Shown in pieces: positions 1 through 8,219 of a stretch of DNA of 49,283 nucleotides. Positions within the stretch are counted from its first letter, which is position 1. Each line of letters opens with the position of its first letter. The translations under genes and the position numbers were made by a program. Origin of the DNA: Luteimonas salinisoli (GTDB lineage: Bacteria > Pseudomonadota > Gammaproteobacteria > Xanthomonadales > Xanthomonadaceae); the NCBI RefSeq assembly GCF_013425525.1, contig NZ_JACCKA010000086.1, forward strand, positions 88,878 through 138,160. The letters run 5' to 3'. The notes under the pieces were generated by a model. The model had not been told where the DNA came from. It did not search any database and saw nothing but the letters and a program-made list of their open reading frames with translations.

Positions 1-77
1 GAAAGCGCCCCGCCCGGCCGCTTGAGCCGATGCGGGCGCGTTCTTGAAGAGCGCAAGGCGGAATCGCCGAGGCCCGT

Positions 78-809
78 CTAGAGCTGCCGGATCACCTCGC
101 GCACCTGGGCCACGCAGCGCCGGCTGACCTCGAGCGGCGTGGTCACGTGGCGCAACACGGCGTGGACGTGGCCGTCGTGGTCGCGCCGCACCTCGACCAG
201 CTCGTGGCGCGCGACCAGGCAGTTGCGGTGGATGCGCATGAAGCGCTCGCCGAATTCCTGTTCCAGGGATTTGAGCGATTCCTCGATCAGGTCCTCGCCG
301 CGGGCGTGGTGGACCACGACGTACTTCTCCTCGGCCTGCAGGTAGTACACCTCCTCGATCGGGATCAGGCGCAGGCTGCCGCGCAGGCGCGCGCACAGGT
401 GGGTGCGGTTGCGATGCAGGCTGCCGCCGCCGCTGTCGTGGGCGCGGCCGATGGTGAAGGTGCGGGCGCGCTCGAGCGCCGCGTGCAGGCGCTCCGGGCG
501 CACCGGCTTGACCAGGTAGTCGACCGCCGCGGCCTCGAACGCCGACAGCGCATGGGCGTCGTAGGCGGTGCAGAAGACCACCGCAGGGCGCGGCTCGAAG
601 GCCGCCAGATGACGCGCGGCCTCGAGTCCGTCGATGCCCGGCATGGCGATGTCGAGCAGCACCAGGTCGGCGTCGTGCTCGGCGCAGGCGTGCAGCGCGG
701 CGTGGCCGTCGCCGACCTCGGCCACCAGCTCGATCCCGGGCTGCTCCGCCAGCAGCGTCCGCAGCCGCTCGCGGGCCAGCGGCTCGTCGTCGGCGATCAC
801 GACCTTCAT
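78..809 (-). CDS. LytTR-family response regulator (AlgR-type)
   Basis: A 243-residue cytoplasmic DNA-binding response regulator. Residues 1-120 form a receiver domain with the acidic pocket ADDEP near residue 6, phospho-acceptor D53 in LLDIAMPG and the conserved lysine in YLVKPV. The C-terminal half is a LytTR DNA-binding domain, recognised by IEEVYYLQAEEKYVVVHHA and FMRIHRNCLVARHEL. The ATG at 809 is chosen because MKVVIADDEP is the normal N-terminus; a longer open frame upstream is only a shadow of the kinase gene. It lies 26 bases downstream of the LytS-type kinase and is probably cotranscribed with it, as in AlgZ/AlgR pairs. Targets cannot be read from the sequence. The 77 bases beyond its stop hold no visible gene. 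Confidence 0.93.
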   Translation of the reverse strand: MKVVIADDEPLARERLRTLLAEQPGIELVAEVGDGHAALHACAEHDADLVLLDIAMPGIDGLEAARHLAAFEPRPAVVFCTAYDAHALSAFEAAAVDYLVKPVRPERLHAALERARTFTIGRAHDSGGGSLHRNRTHLCARLRGSLRLIPIEEVYYLQAEEKYVVVHHARGEDLIEESLKSLEQEFGERFMRIHRNCLVARHELVEVRRDHDGHVHAVLRHVTTPLEVSRRCVAQVREVIRQL

Positions 810-835
810 CCCGGCTGTCCTCCCCGTCTGCGCCC

Positions 836-1870
836 TCAATCCAGCGGCAGCTCGATCTCGCAGGCATAGTAGCCCCCCTCCCAGCCGGAGGTCATCCGCG
901 CGCGCGGGCCGAAGGCGTAACCCAGGCGGTGGCCGATGCTGCGCTGCGCGTGGCCGGCGCCATGCGGGCCGTCGGCCTGCGGTGGCAGCGACGGGTTGCG
1001 CACCCGCAGCAGCAGCCGGTCGGCGGTGGCCGCCAGGCCGATCTCGATGCGGCCGCCGGCGGGCAGCCGCGAGATGCCGTGCAGTACCGCGTTCTCCAGC
1101 AGCGGCTGCAGCACCAGGCGCGGCATCGGCAAGGTCCACGGCAGCGGTTCGCTGCGCTCCCAGGCCACCTGCAGGCGCTCGCCCAGGCGCAGCTGCTCGA
1201 TCGCCAGATAGCGCTCGGCCAGGTGCACTTCCTCCTGCAGCGAGGAATTGCCCTCGCCGGCGCCGAGCGCGGCGCGGAACAGGTCCGACAGGTCCAGCAC
1301 TGCGCGCTCGGCCACCTCGGGGTCGCGGCGCAGCAGGCTGGCGATCATGTTCATGCTGTTGAACAGGAAATGCGGGCGAATCCGCGCCTGCAGCGCGTCG
1401 GCCTCGGCACGCGCGCTGGCGCTGACCTGCGCCTGCCAGCCGTCGATCACGTAGAAGTAGCGCAGCGCCAGCGCGGTGATCAGCGCCACCACCCCGCCGG
1501 AACCGCCGACGAAGCGCCAGAATCCCGGCCACGTCTCGGCCTCGCCGACGCTGGCGAACAGGCCGTGCACGATCGCCGCCGCCAGCGCCGCCACCAACGT
1601 CGCCAGCGCCACCGCCGCCGCCGCGCCGAGCCGCACCGGCAGCGCCGACAGCGTGCGCCGCGAGCTGCACAGCAGCACCGACACCGCCAGCGCCAGCCAC
1701 AGCGCGTAACCGCTGGCCGACAGCAGCCGTCCGGCGCTCCAGGGCGCGGAACCGTCCGGCACCAGCGCCACCACCACCACCACCAGCTGCGCCAGGCCCA
1801 GCAGCGCCGCCATCCGCGGCAGCCGGCACAGGTCCGGCAGCCACGGTTCGCTGGCGCGGGCCCCGTTCAA
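836..1870 (-). CDS. LytS/AlgZ-type membrane sensor histidine kinase
   Basis: A 344-residue inner-membrane kinase, the likely partner of the adjacent LytTR regulator. It has the LPDLCRLPR segment typical of AlgZ homologues, four predicted membrane helices (about residues 21-37, 52-68, 81-105 and 121-141), a His-kinase box with probable phospho-acceptor H167 in RIRPHFLFNSMN, and a GHKL ATPase domain (LLENAVLHGI, then GAGHAQRSIGHRL). I place the start at a TTG (1870) because a strong Shine-Dalgarno GGAGG lies six bases upstream and the LPDLCR segment is then retained. An ATG at 1813 would remove it. The start falls one base after the esterase stop, so the two genes are probably translationally coupled. 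Confidence 0.9.
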   Translation of the reverse strand: MNGARASEPWLPDLCRLPRMAALLGLAQLVVVVVALVPDGSAPWSAGRLLSASGYALWLALAVSVLLCSSRRTLSALPVRLGAAAAVALATLVAALAAAIVHGLFASVGEAETWPGFWRFVGGSGGVVALITALALRYFYVIDGWQAQVSASARAEADALQARIRPHFLFNSMNMIASLLRRDPEVAERAVLDLSDLFRAALGAGEGNSSLQEEVHLAERYLAIEQLRLGERLQVAWERSEPLPWTLPMPRLVLQPLLENAVLHGISRLPAGGRIEIGLAATADRLLLRVRNPSLPPQADGPHGAGHAQRSIGHRLGYAFGPRARMTSGWEGGYYACEIELPLD

Positions 1871-1871
1871 G

Positions 1872-2537
1872 TCAGGCCTCCGCGAACCTCGCCGACAGCC
1901 AGTCGCCGAGGTCGCGGATCTCCTCGGCGCAGACCGAATGCGGCATCGCGTAGGCATGCCAGTCGACGGCGAAGCCGAGCCGCCGCAGCAGCGCCGCGCT
2001 CTGTTCGCCTGCCGCGTACGGCACCATCGGATCCTGGCTGCCGTGGGCCATGAACACCGGCTGCCGCACGGCCGCGACCGTCAGTGCGGCAGCCGCCTTC
2101 TCCGCCGCGGGCACGTAGGTCGACAGCCCCACCAGTCCGGCCAGCGGCAGCTCGCGACGCAGCCCCGCCGCCAGGGTGATGGCGCCGCCCTGCGAGAAGC
2201 CGGCCAGGAAGATCCGCTGCGCCGGAATGCCGCGCTCGATCTCCCGTGCGATCAGCGCCTCCACCTGCGCCACCGATTCGGCCACCCCCTGCTCGTCGGC
2301 GCGGTTGGCCAGGTCCATCTCGCGGATGTCGTACCAGGCGCGCATCCGCATGCCGTTGTTGATGGTCACCGCGCGCACCGGCGCATGCGGGAACACGAAA
2401 CGCAGCGCCGGCCAGCCGGGTCGCACCAGCTCCGGCACGATCGGCGCGAAATCGTTGCCGTCGGCCCCCAGGCCGTGCAGCCAGATCACGCTCCAGCGAG
2501 GATCGGGAGCGGTGTCGCGTTCGAGCGTTTCGAGCAT
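1872..2537 (-). CDS. Alpha/beta-hydrolase carboxylesterase (phospholipase/carboxylesterase family)
   Basis: A 221-residue serine esterase of the EstB/YpfH/acyl-protein-thioesterase-like family, expected to cleave short acyl esters in the cytoplasm. Visible elements are VIWLHGLGADGNDF (oxyanion-side HGLG), the nucleophile elbow GFSQGG with its serine, the acid AHGSQDPMVP, and the catalytic His in YAMPHSV. No signal peptide is seen. The ATG at 2537 (MLETLERDT) is preferred over an in-frame GTG at 2573, because a CATAAT -10-like box (2565-2570) would place transcription initiation downstream of that GTG. The gene heads a three-gene run with the kinase and LytTR regulator, an arrangement I associate with xanthomonads. 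Confidence 0.9.
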   Translation of the reverse strand: MLETLERDTAPDPRWSVIWLHGLGADGNDFAPIVPELVRPGWPALRFVFPHAPVRAVTINNGMRMRAWYDIREMDLANRADEQGVAESVAQVEALIAREIERGIPAQRIFLAGFSQGGAITLAAGLRRELPLAGLVGLSTYVPAAEKAAAALTVAAVRQPVFMAHGSQDPMVPYAAGEQSAALLRRLGFAVDWHAYAMPHSVCAEEIRDLGDWLSARFAEA

Positions 2538-2564
2538 GTCGGAGCCGGATGCGGGTGTCCCGGC

Positions 2565-2570
2565 ATTATG
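2565..2570 (-). promoter_or_regulatory. Possible -10 element (CATAAT) for the esterase-kinase-regulator operon
   Basis: CATAAT on the minus strand lies 27 bases upstream of the ATG at 2537 and matches TATAAT at five of six bases. No clear -35 was found in the very GC-rich sequence upstream. Confidence 0.4.
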
Positions 2571-2624
2571 CACGGCCGCCGCCGCGCGCCGCCTGGAAGA
2601 GCGGCGCCGCGGCGGCGCCCTTAT

Positions 2625-3665
2625 TCAGTCCTCGGGCGCGAAATCGATCACGATCCGCCCCTGCACCGTCCCGGCCTTCAGGCGCGCGAACACCTCGTTG
2701 ATGTCCTCGAGCCGGCAGCGCGCGACATGCGCGTGGACCTTGCCGGCGGCGGCGAACGCGACCGCCTCGGCCAGGTCCTGGCGGGTGCCGACGATCGAGC
2801 CGCGCACGGTGATGCGCTTGAGCACCACATCGAAGATCGGGGTCGGGAAGTCGCCCGGCGGCAGGCCCACCAGACTGACCGTGCCGCGCCGGCGGGCGAA
2901 GCGCAGCGCCTGGTCGAAGGCGGGCGGCGAGACCGCCGTCACCAGCACCCCGTGGGCACCACCGCCGGTGATGCGCAACACCTGCTCCACCGCGTCGCCG
3001 TCGGACGCATCGACCGCCGCCTCGGCGCCGAGTTCGCGCGCCAGCGCCAGCTTGTCGGCGCCGAGGTCGAGTGCGACCACGCGCAGCCCCATCGCCACCG
3101 CGTACTGCACTGCCATGTGGCCGAGCCCGCCGACACCGGAGATCGCCAGCCATTCGCCCGGCCGCGCCTCGGTCTCGCGGATGCCCTTGTAGGTGGTCAC
3201 GCCGGCGCACAGCACCGGGGCCATCGCGATCGAATCCGCGCCGGCCGGCAGCCGCGCCAGGTACTGCGCCGCGCCGATGGCGTACTCGGCGAAACTGCCG
3301 TCGACGCTGTAGCCGCTGTTGTGCTGGCTCTCGCACAGGGTTTCCCAGCCGGTGATGCAGTGCTCGCAATGGCCGCAGGCATCGTGCAGCCAGGCGATGC
3401 CGACGGTCTCGCCCAGCGCCAGCCCGGTCACGCCGGGCCCCAGCGCGGCGACGGTGCCCACGCCCTCGTGGCCGGGAGTGAACGGCAGGCTCGGCCGCAC
3501 TGGCCAGTCGCCGTCGGCGGCGTGCAGGTCGGTATGACAGACGCCGCTGGCGAGCATCTTCACCAGCACCTCGCCGGGGCCCGGCTCCGGGACCGGCACC
3601 TGCTCGATCCGCAGCGGCTGGCCGAATGCGTGCACCACCGCGGCCTTCATCGTCTTGGGAATCAT
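2625..3665 (-). CDS. adhP: Zinc-dependent alcohol dehydrogenase AdhP
   Basis: A 346-residue medium-chain dehydrogenase that should interconvert primary alcohols and aldehydes with NAD(H). Catalytic zinc ligands are visible as C43 (GVCHTD) and H66-E67 (PGHEGVG). The structural zinc site is C97, C100, C103 and C111 in the CGHCEHC region. The Rossmann motif is GVGGLGHMA. The start at 3665 (MIPKTMKAAV) has GGAG/GGAAG just upstream; an internal ATG at 3650 is less well supported. Expression is probably Fnr-controlled: an Anr/Fnr box (3720-3733) is followed, after 22 bases, by TATCGT, the geometry of a class II activated promoter. A role in fermentative redox balance is inferred from that. Confidence 0.95.
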   Translation of the reverse strand: MIPKTMKAAVVHAFGQPLRIEQVPVPEPGPGEVLVKMLASGVCHTDLHAADGDWPVRPSLPFTPGHEGVGTVAALGPGVTGLALGETVGIAWLHDACGHCEHCITGWETLCESQHNSGYSVDGSFAEYAIGAAQYLARLPAGADSIAMAPVLCAGVTTYKGIRETEARPGEWLAISGVGGLGHMAVQYAVAMGLRVVALDLGADKLALARELGAEAAVDASDGDAVEQVLRITGGGAHGVLVTAVSPPAFDQALRFARRRGTVSLVGLPPGDFPTPIFDVVLKRITVRGSIVGTRQDLAEAVAFAAAGKVHAHVARCRLEDINEVFARLKAGTVQGRIVIDFAPED

Positions 3666-3719
3666 CTTCCGTCTCCGTGTGCGTTGCCCGCACGATACGG
3701 GTGCGCCGCGGGCCGGCCC

Positions 3720-3733
3720 TTGATCGAGGTCAA
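3720..3733 (-). promoter_or_regulatory. Anr/Fnr box (TTGAT-CGAG-GTCAA) upstream of adhP
   Basis: Both five-base halves match the TTGAT-N4-GTCAA Anr/Fnr consensus. Read toward adhP, the box is followed after 22 bases by TATCGT, a good -10, so its centre sits near -41.5. It also lies 86 bases upstream of the divergent response-regulator gene at 3819. Confidence 0.85.
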
Positions 3734-3818
3734 CCTTGGGCGCGAGGCATTGTTGCGGCGGCGCCGGATTGGAGCGATCCTCGGGCATACCGTCCTCTCA
3801 CCCGGCACTCCTCCGCCG

Positions 3819-4550
3819 ATGGCATCGCTCCCTCCGCCTCTGGACGACAGGCATCCACGCGTGCTCTTAGTCGAGGACGACGTCGAGATCGGCCGGCTGG
3901 TGAGCGGCTACCTGGCCGGCCATGGCTTCGCGGTGGAGGCGGCGGCGAGCGGCGGCGAGTTGCGCCGCGCCCTGGAGACACGGGCGCCGGACTTGGTGCT
4001 GCTCGACCTCGGCCTGCCGGACGAGGACGGCCTGGGCCTGCTGCAGTACCTGCGCCAACGCTGGCAGGGCCCGGTGCTGGTGGTCAGCGGGCGCGGCGAG
4101 GCGGTCGAGCGCGTGGTGGGGCTGGAGCTGGGCGCCGACGACTACGTCACCAAGCCGTTCGACCTGCGCGAGCTGCTGGCCCGAATCCGCTCCGCGCTGC
4201 GCCGCAGCAACGGCCCCGCCCCGCCGGCACCGACCCGGCTGCGTTTCGCCGGTCTTGAGCTCGACCCCGGCGCGCGGCGCCTCGGCAGCGAAGACGGCGA
4301 GGAAATCCCGCTCACCAGCGGGGAGTTCGAGCTGCTGTGGGCGCTCGCCGGGCGCCCCAATCAGGTACTGAGCCGCGACGCGCTGATGAACCACTTGCAC
4401 GGCCGCGAGGCCGGCCCCTACGATCGCGCCATCGATGTCGCGATCGCGCGGCTGCGCCGCAAGATCGAACGGAATCCATCCGCGCCGGCGCTGATTCGAT
4501 CGGTACGCGGCGTGGGTTACCTGTTCGCCGCCGAGGTGCGGCGTAGCTGA
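3819..4550 (+). CDS. OmpR-family response regulator
   Basis: A 243-residue transcriptional regulator. The receiver domain (about residues 14-125) has the acidic pair VEDD, phospho-acceptor D63 in LLDLGLPDEDG and the lysine in YVTKPFD. A winged-helix Trans_reg_C domain follows (LTSGEFELLWALAGRPNQVLSRDAL, then RAIDVAIARLRRKIE and IRSVRGVGYLF). The ATG at 3819 gives a short ten-residue leader before the receiver; the Shine-Dalgarno is weak. The downstream hybrid kinase frame begins across its stop codon, so the two probably form a two-component system. The Anr/Fnr box at 3720-3733 lies upstream and may co-regulate it. The signal is unknown. Confidence 0.92.
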   Translation: MASLPPPLDDRHPRVLLVEDDVEIGRLVSGYLAGHGFAVEAAASGGELRRALETRAPDLVLLDLGLPDEDGLGLLQYLRQRWQGPVLVVSGRGEAVERVVGLELGADDYVTKPFDLRELLARIRSALRRSNGPAPPAPTRLRFAGLELDPGARRLGSEDGEEIPLTSGEFELLWALAGRPNQVLSRDALMNHLHGREAGPYDRAIDVAIARLRRKIERNPSAPALIRSVRGVGYLFAAEVRRS

Positions 4551-4600
4551 ACGCGCTGCCTGCCGGGAGCCTGTTCGAGGCGCTGCCGGATGCACTGGTC

Positions 4601-6547
4601 GTGGTGGACGGCCACGGCCGCGTCGTCCAGGCCAACGCCAACGCGGCCGAACTGTTTGGCTTCCCCGCGGCCGCGATGATCGGGCTGGAGGTGGAGATGC
4701 TGCTGCCGGGGACCCTCGGGGCGCGGCATCGCGAGCACCGCGCACGCTACATGGCCGACCCGCACGTGCGGCCGATGGGAGCCACCGGCCAGAGCCTGGT
4801 CGGCCAGCGCGGCGACGGCAGCGTGTTCCCGGTCGAAATCGCGCTCAGCCCGGTCGAGACCCCAGACGGCCGTCGCTACCTGGCCTCCATCCGTGACGTC
4901 TCGGGGACCGCACGCGTGCGCCAGTCGCAGGTGCGGGCCCGCTACGATGCGCTGGCGGCCCGGATCGGCCAGCTGGCACTGCAGTCTCAGTCGGGATCGG
5001 CGTTGCTGGACGCGCTTCCGCGACTGCTGGTAGAGGCGCTCGGGGTCGATGCCGTGGCGATCCTGTTCCCCGCCGGCCAGGGCGAACGCACCTACGTGCG
5101 TGCGCATGCGCTGCGCGACGGCGGCGAGGTGCCGCCCCCGAACGGACAGCCGTTGGCCGATACCGCAGTGGTGATCGGCGACTGCGGCGCAGGCGGGGAG
5201 TCCCCGGGTGCGCTCCCGCTGGCCATGCCGACGTCGGGGAGCCTGGCACTGATGCCGCTGCGGGGACGCCAGGGGGTGAGCGGTGCACTGCTGGCGCTGG
5301 ACACGGCGCCGCACCGTTTCGACCACGATGCCCTGCACCTGCTGCAGCTGGCCGCGGATCTGCTGGCGGCGTTCCTACACCAGCGCCACGCCGAGGAGCA
5401 GTTGGCGCATGCCCAGCGGCTCGACGCGATCGGCCAGCTCACCGGTGGCATCGCCCACGATTTCAACAATCTGCTCACGGTGATGTCGGGCTGCCTGCAG
5501 CTCCTGGAGAGCGAACCGGACGCTGAGCAGGGCCGCGAGCTGATCGCCACTGCCCTGCGCTCGGTGGGCCGCGGAGCCGAACTGACCGGCAAGCTGCTCG
5601 CCTTCGCCCGGCGTCAGCGACTGCTGCCCCAGGCGGTGGACGTCGGCGCGCTGCTCGGCGATGTCGTGCTGATGCTCGGGCGCACCCTGGGCGAGAAAGT
5701 TCGGCTGCACTGCCGCTGCCAGCCCTCGCTACCGGCGGCCTACGCCGACCCGGCCCGGCTGGAGACCGCCCTGGTCAACTTGGCCCTCAACGCCCGCGAC
5801 GCGATGGCACGCGGCGGCGCGATCAACGTCTCGGCCGAGATGGCGCTGGTCGACGCCTCCCTGGCCGGGCCGACGCTGCCGGTGGGCTATTACGTGCGTA
5901 TCGAGGTCGAGGACGACGGCCACGGGATGGCACCGGAGACGCTGGCGCGGGCGATGGAGCCGTTCTTCACCACCAAGGGACGCGACCGCGGCAACGGCCT
6001 CGGCCTCAGCATGGTCTACGGCTTCGCGCGACAGAGCGGTGGCGACCTGCGCATCGAGAGCGCGCTCGGCCTGGGCACACGAGTGCGGCTTTACCTGCCG
6101 GTCGCCCGCGACGCGGCACCCCCGCTGTCGTCGGGCGGGACCGACACCCGCCACGGCCGCGGCGAGCGGGTGCTGGTGGTCGAGGACGACGAGGCCGTGC
6201 GGGCAATCGCGGTGGCGTTCCTGCGAGCCGAAGGCTACCTGGTCGAGGCGGTGGCCGACGGCGCCGGAGCGCTGCGCAGGCTGCGCGAAGAGCCGGGCGT
6301 CGCGCTGCTGCTGAGCGACGTGACCCTCGGCACCGGCATCGACGGCCCTATGCTCGCGCGCACCGCCCAGGCCGAACACCCGGGACTGGCGGTGCTGCTG
6401 GTTTCCGGTAACGAGGAGCGTGCGGGCCGCCTCGGCGCCGGCTTCGAGCTGCTGCGCAAGCCGTTCCGCCGGGAGCAGCTCGCGGTGGCGGTACGCCGCC
6501 GGCTGGACGCCGCCGGCGCGGGCGTCGCCCGCCGCGCAACCGATTGA
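4601..6547 (+). CDS. PAS-GAF hybrid sensor histidine kinase with C-terminal receiver
   Basis: A soluble hybrid kinase of 648 residues from GTG 4601. Order: PAS sensor domain (about 1-100, VVDGHGRVVQANANAAELFG), GAF-like domain (about 115-260), dimerisation box with phospho-acceptor H286 in GGIAHDFNNLL, GHKL ATPase (LVNLALNARDAM, EDDGHGM, NGLGLSMVYGF), and a receiver from about residue 524 with aspartate in LLLSDVTLG. No membrane helix is visible. The coding frame extends upstream without a stop to CTG 4547, and those 18 codons encode the usual start of a PAS domain (LFEALPDALVVVD). The true start may therefore be CTG 4547, overlapping the regulator stop as CTGA. The ligand is unknown. Confidence 0.9.
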   Translation: MVDGHGRVVQANANAAELFGFPAAAMIGLEVEMLLPGTLGARHREHRARYMADPHVRPMGATGQSLVGQRGDGSVFPVEIALSPVETPDGRRYLASIRDVSGTARVRQSQVRARYDALAARIGQLALQSQSGSALLDALPRLLVEALGVDAVAILFPAGQGERTYVRAHALRDGGEVPPPNGQPLADTAVVIGDCGAGGESPGALPLAMPTSGSLALMPLRGRQGVSGALLALDTAPHRFDHDALHLLQLAADLLAAFLHQRHAEEQLAHAQRLDAIGQLTGGIAHDFNNLLTVMSGCLQLLESEPDAEQGRELIATALRSVGRGAELTGKLLAFARRQRLLPQAVDVGALLGDVVLMLGRTLGEKVRLHCRCQPSLPAAYADPARLETALVNLALNARDAMARGGAINVSAEMALVDASLAGPTLPVGYYVRIEVEDDGHGMAPETLARAMEPFFTTKGRDRGNGLGLSMVYGFARQSGGDLRIESALGLGTRVRLYLPVARDAAPPLSSGGTDTRHGRGERVLVVEDDEAVRAIAVAFLRAEGYLVEAVADGAGALRRLREEPGVALLLSDVTLGTGIDGPMLARTAQAEHPGLAVLLVSGNEERAGRLGAGFELLRKPFRREQLAVAVRRRLDAAGAGVARRATD

Positions 6548-6677
6548 GGTCGGCAAGCTCCGCCGCCCCGGCACCATCGGAAGGCCGAGCGGCATCGGCT
6601 GCGGGTGGCCTATCTGGGCCCGGACGACTCGACGTTCGGCCCCGCTCCGAACATTGTCGACAGGGCTACCCCGCCCG

Positions 6678-7406
6678 TCAGTGACAGGCGGCCCGAGCCT
6701 CCAGGACGGCCCGCAGCGCGTCGACATCGTCGATGTCGATGCGCCTGCCGTCCACGGCGATCAGGCCCTGCGCCTGCAGCCGCGACAGCGCACGGGTCAC
6801 CGTTTCCAGCTTCAGCGCCAGGAAGTTCCCCAGCTCCGCGCGGGTCATGCGCAGGGTCAGCTGGCGCGCGCTGTAGCCCATACTCGCCAGCCGCGCCGCG
6901 AGATCCAGCAGGAAGGTGGCCACCCGCTGCTCGGCGCCCAGCGTGCCCAGCGCCAGCATCCAGTTCCAGTCGCGGCGGATCTCGCCGGACAACATGGCGG
7001 TCACGGCGTCGCACAACTGCGGGCCCGCACTTCGCAGCAGCGCGCACGGCAGCTCCCACACCTCGCCCACGTCCAGCGCGACCGCGTCGCAGGCATGGAC
7101 CGGCATGCCCATCGCGTCCAGCCCCAGCAGGTCCCCGCACATGCGGAACCCGGTGATCTTCTCGCGCCCGTCGGCACTGACCAGACTGGTCTTGAAGCAG
7201 CCGGCATGGACGAAGTACAGCGCCTGACGCGGCTGCCCGGCCCGGAACACATACTGCCTGGCGTGCACCCGGCGGCGCTGCAGCGGCAGGCGCGCCAGCA
7301 TCACGCCGAGGCCATCGTTGGTCGCCGGATCGCAATCCGCCGACACGGCCAGCGCAGTGGGAGGCATAACCGGCGGGGGGAACGAGGGGGATGCGGCCTG
7401 CAACAT
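6678..7406 (-). CDS. Crp/Fnr-family transcriptional regulator lacking the Fnr cluster cysteines
   Basis: A 242-residue regulator with an N-terminal cyclic-nucleotide-binding-like beta barrel (about 40-150), a dimer helix and a C-terminal helix-turn-helix. The middle closely resembles Fnr (EKITGFRMCGDLLGLDAMG). The recognition helix reads LETVTRALSRLQ: E201 and R205, with T204 in place of the Fnr serine, fit recognition of TTGAT half sites. The Fnr [4Fe-4S] ligands are not in place: the N-terminal segment has only C25, and the position matching Fnr Cys122 is a tryptophan (EVWELP). AGGAG eight bases upstream supports ATG 7406. Six matching boxes in this window suggest it controls the neighbouring stress genes, including itself. 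It could instead be a Dnr-like NO sensor. Confidence 0.9.
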   Translation of the reverse strand: MLQAASPSFPPPVMPPTALAVSADCDPATNDGLGVMLARLPLQRRRVHARQYVFRAGQPRQALYFVHAGCFKTSLVSADGREKITGFRMCGDLLGLDAMGMPVHACDAVALDVGEVWELPCALLRSAGPQLCDAVTAMLSGEIRRDWNWMLALGTLGAEQRVATFLLDLAARLASMGYSARQLTLRMTRAELGNFLALKLETVTRALSRLQAQGLIAVDGRRIDIDDVDALRAVLEARAACH

Positions 7407-7474
7407 CGCTGGGTCTCCTCACGGGGAACGGACATGAGCCTAACGATGGCCGACCGCCGGCCGACCAGCGCGCG

Positions 7475-7500
7475 GTAACGGTCTGTAACGGTTTGTAACA
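7475..7500. repeat. Three direct repeats at a 10-bp period upstream of the Fnr-like gene
   Basis: GTAACGGTCT (7475-7484), GTAACGGTTT (7485-7494) and GTAACA (7495-7500) follow each other without a gap. They lie between the Anr/Fnr box at 7524 and the Fnr-like start at 7406. One-turn spacing suggests a tandemly binding regulator, such as an OmpR-family protein; which one is unknown. Confidence 0.7.
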
Positions 7501-7523
7501 GCGACATCCGACGATGCGGCGAT

Positions 7524-7537
7524 TTGATGCAGGTCAA
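7524..7537. promoter_or_regulatory. Anr/Fnr box (TTGAT-GCAG-GTCAA) between the Fnr-like and GNAT genes
   Basis: Full match to TTGAT-N4-GTCAA in the 200-base divergent intergenic region. It is 70 bases before the GNAT start at 7607 and 118 bases before the Fnr-like start at 7406, so autoregulation and control of the GNAT gene are both possible. Confidence 0.85.
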
Positions 7538-7606
7538 CGTCCCCTTCCGGGACGGTGCAATGATCGGCGCGGCGCATGGTCGACATGCGTATCCCGGAGC
7601 GCATCG

Positions 7607-8173
7607 ATGCCCATGTCCCTGTCCACCCCGCCCCTGCCCCCTCCGCCCTCGCTCGGTCCGGACTACCCGCGCTGGTCGGAGACGCTTCGCGACCGCAGCC
7701 ACGTCCTGATCCGCCCCGTCACGCCCCAGGATCGCCCCGCCCAGCGTGCATTCGTCGAGGCGCTCTCCTCGCAGGCGCAGCGGCTGCGCTTCCTCGGAGA
7801 ACTCGGCCATCCGATCGAGCGGGCGCTGGAGCGTCTGGTTCACGTCGACTACGACCACGAGGTGGCGTTCGTTGCCGTGGTCGCCGAGGACTCGCAGCAG
7901 AAGATCGTCGGCGCCAGCCGCTACAGCACCGATGCCCAGGGCCTGCGCTGCGAGTGTTCGGTGGTGGTGGCCGAGGACTGGCGCGGCAAGGGACTGGGCA
8001 CGCTGATGATGCGCCACCTGATCGAGATCGCGCGCGCCCGCGGCATCCGCAGCATGTACTCGATCGACGATGCCGCGGACCGGACCATGGCCGAACTCGC
8101 GGTGCACCTGGGCTTCCGCAGCCGCACCGACCCTGACGACTCGCACCAGGTGATCCACGAGCTGGAGCTGTAG
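7607..8173 (+). CDS. GNAT-family N-acetyltransferase
   Basis: A 188-residue single-domain GNAT acetyltransferase. The acetyl-CoA site is visible as VVVAEDWRGKGLGTLMMRHLIEIARARG (motif A, R/Q-x-x-G-x-G/A). The entry segment VLIRPVTPQDRPAQRAFVEALSSQAQRLRF resembles the acetyltransferase domain of Pat/YfiQ-type protein acetylases, so a protein-lysine or other amine substrate is possible; this is inference. The ATG at 7607 follows GGAG at eight bases; a second ATG at 7613 is possible. The proline-rich first 20 residues are probably a flexible leader. An Anr/Fnr box lies 70 bases upstream. It stands alone and converges on the universal stress protein gene. Confidence 0.88.
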   Translation: MPMSLSTPPLPPPPSLGPDYPRWSETLRDRSHVLIRPVTPQDRPAQRAFVEALSSQAQRLRFLGELGHPIERALERLVHVDYDHEVAFVAVVAEDSQQKIVGASRYSTDAQGLRCECSVVVAEDWRGKGLGTLMMRHLIEIARARGIRSMYSIDDAADRTMAELAVHLGFRSRTDPDDSHQVIHELEL

Positions 8174-8219
8174 GCGCCGCACGTCTCGCGCCCGCGGGGC
8201 CGCGAGACACGCGACTGGA

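Noticed and set aside
78..1844. A 588-codon fusion frame that would join the kinase and the LytTR regulator
   Set aside because: The kinase is in a different frame (stop at 836). Only the segment from ATG 809 reads as a regulator.
2571..2573. GTG 2573 as esterase start
   Set aside because: It overlaps a probable -10 element, so it would not be in the message; ATG 2537 fits better.
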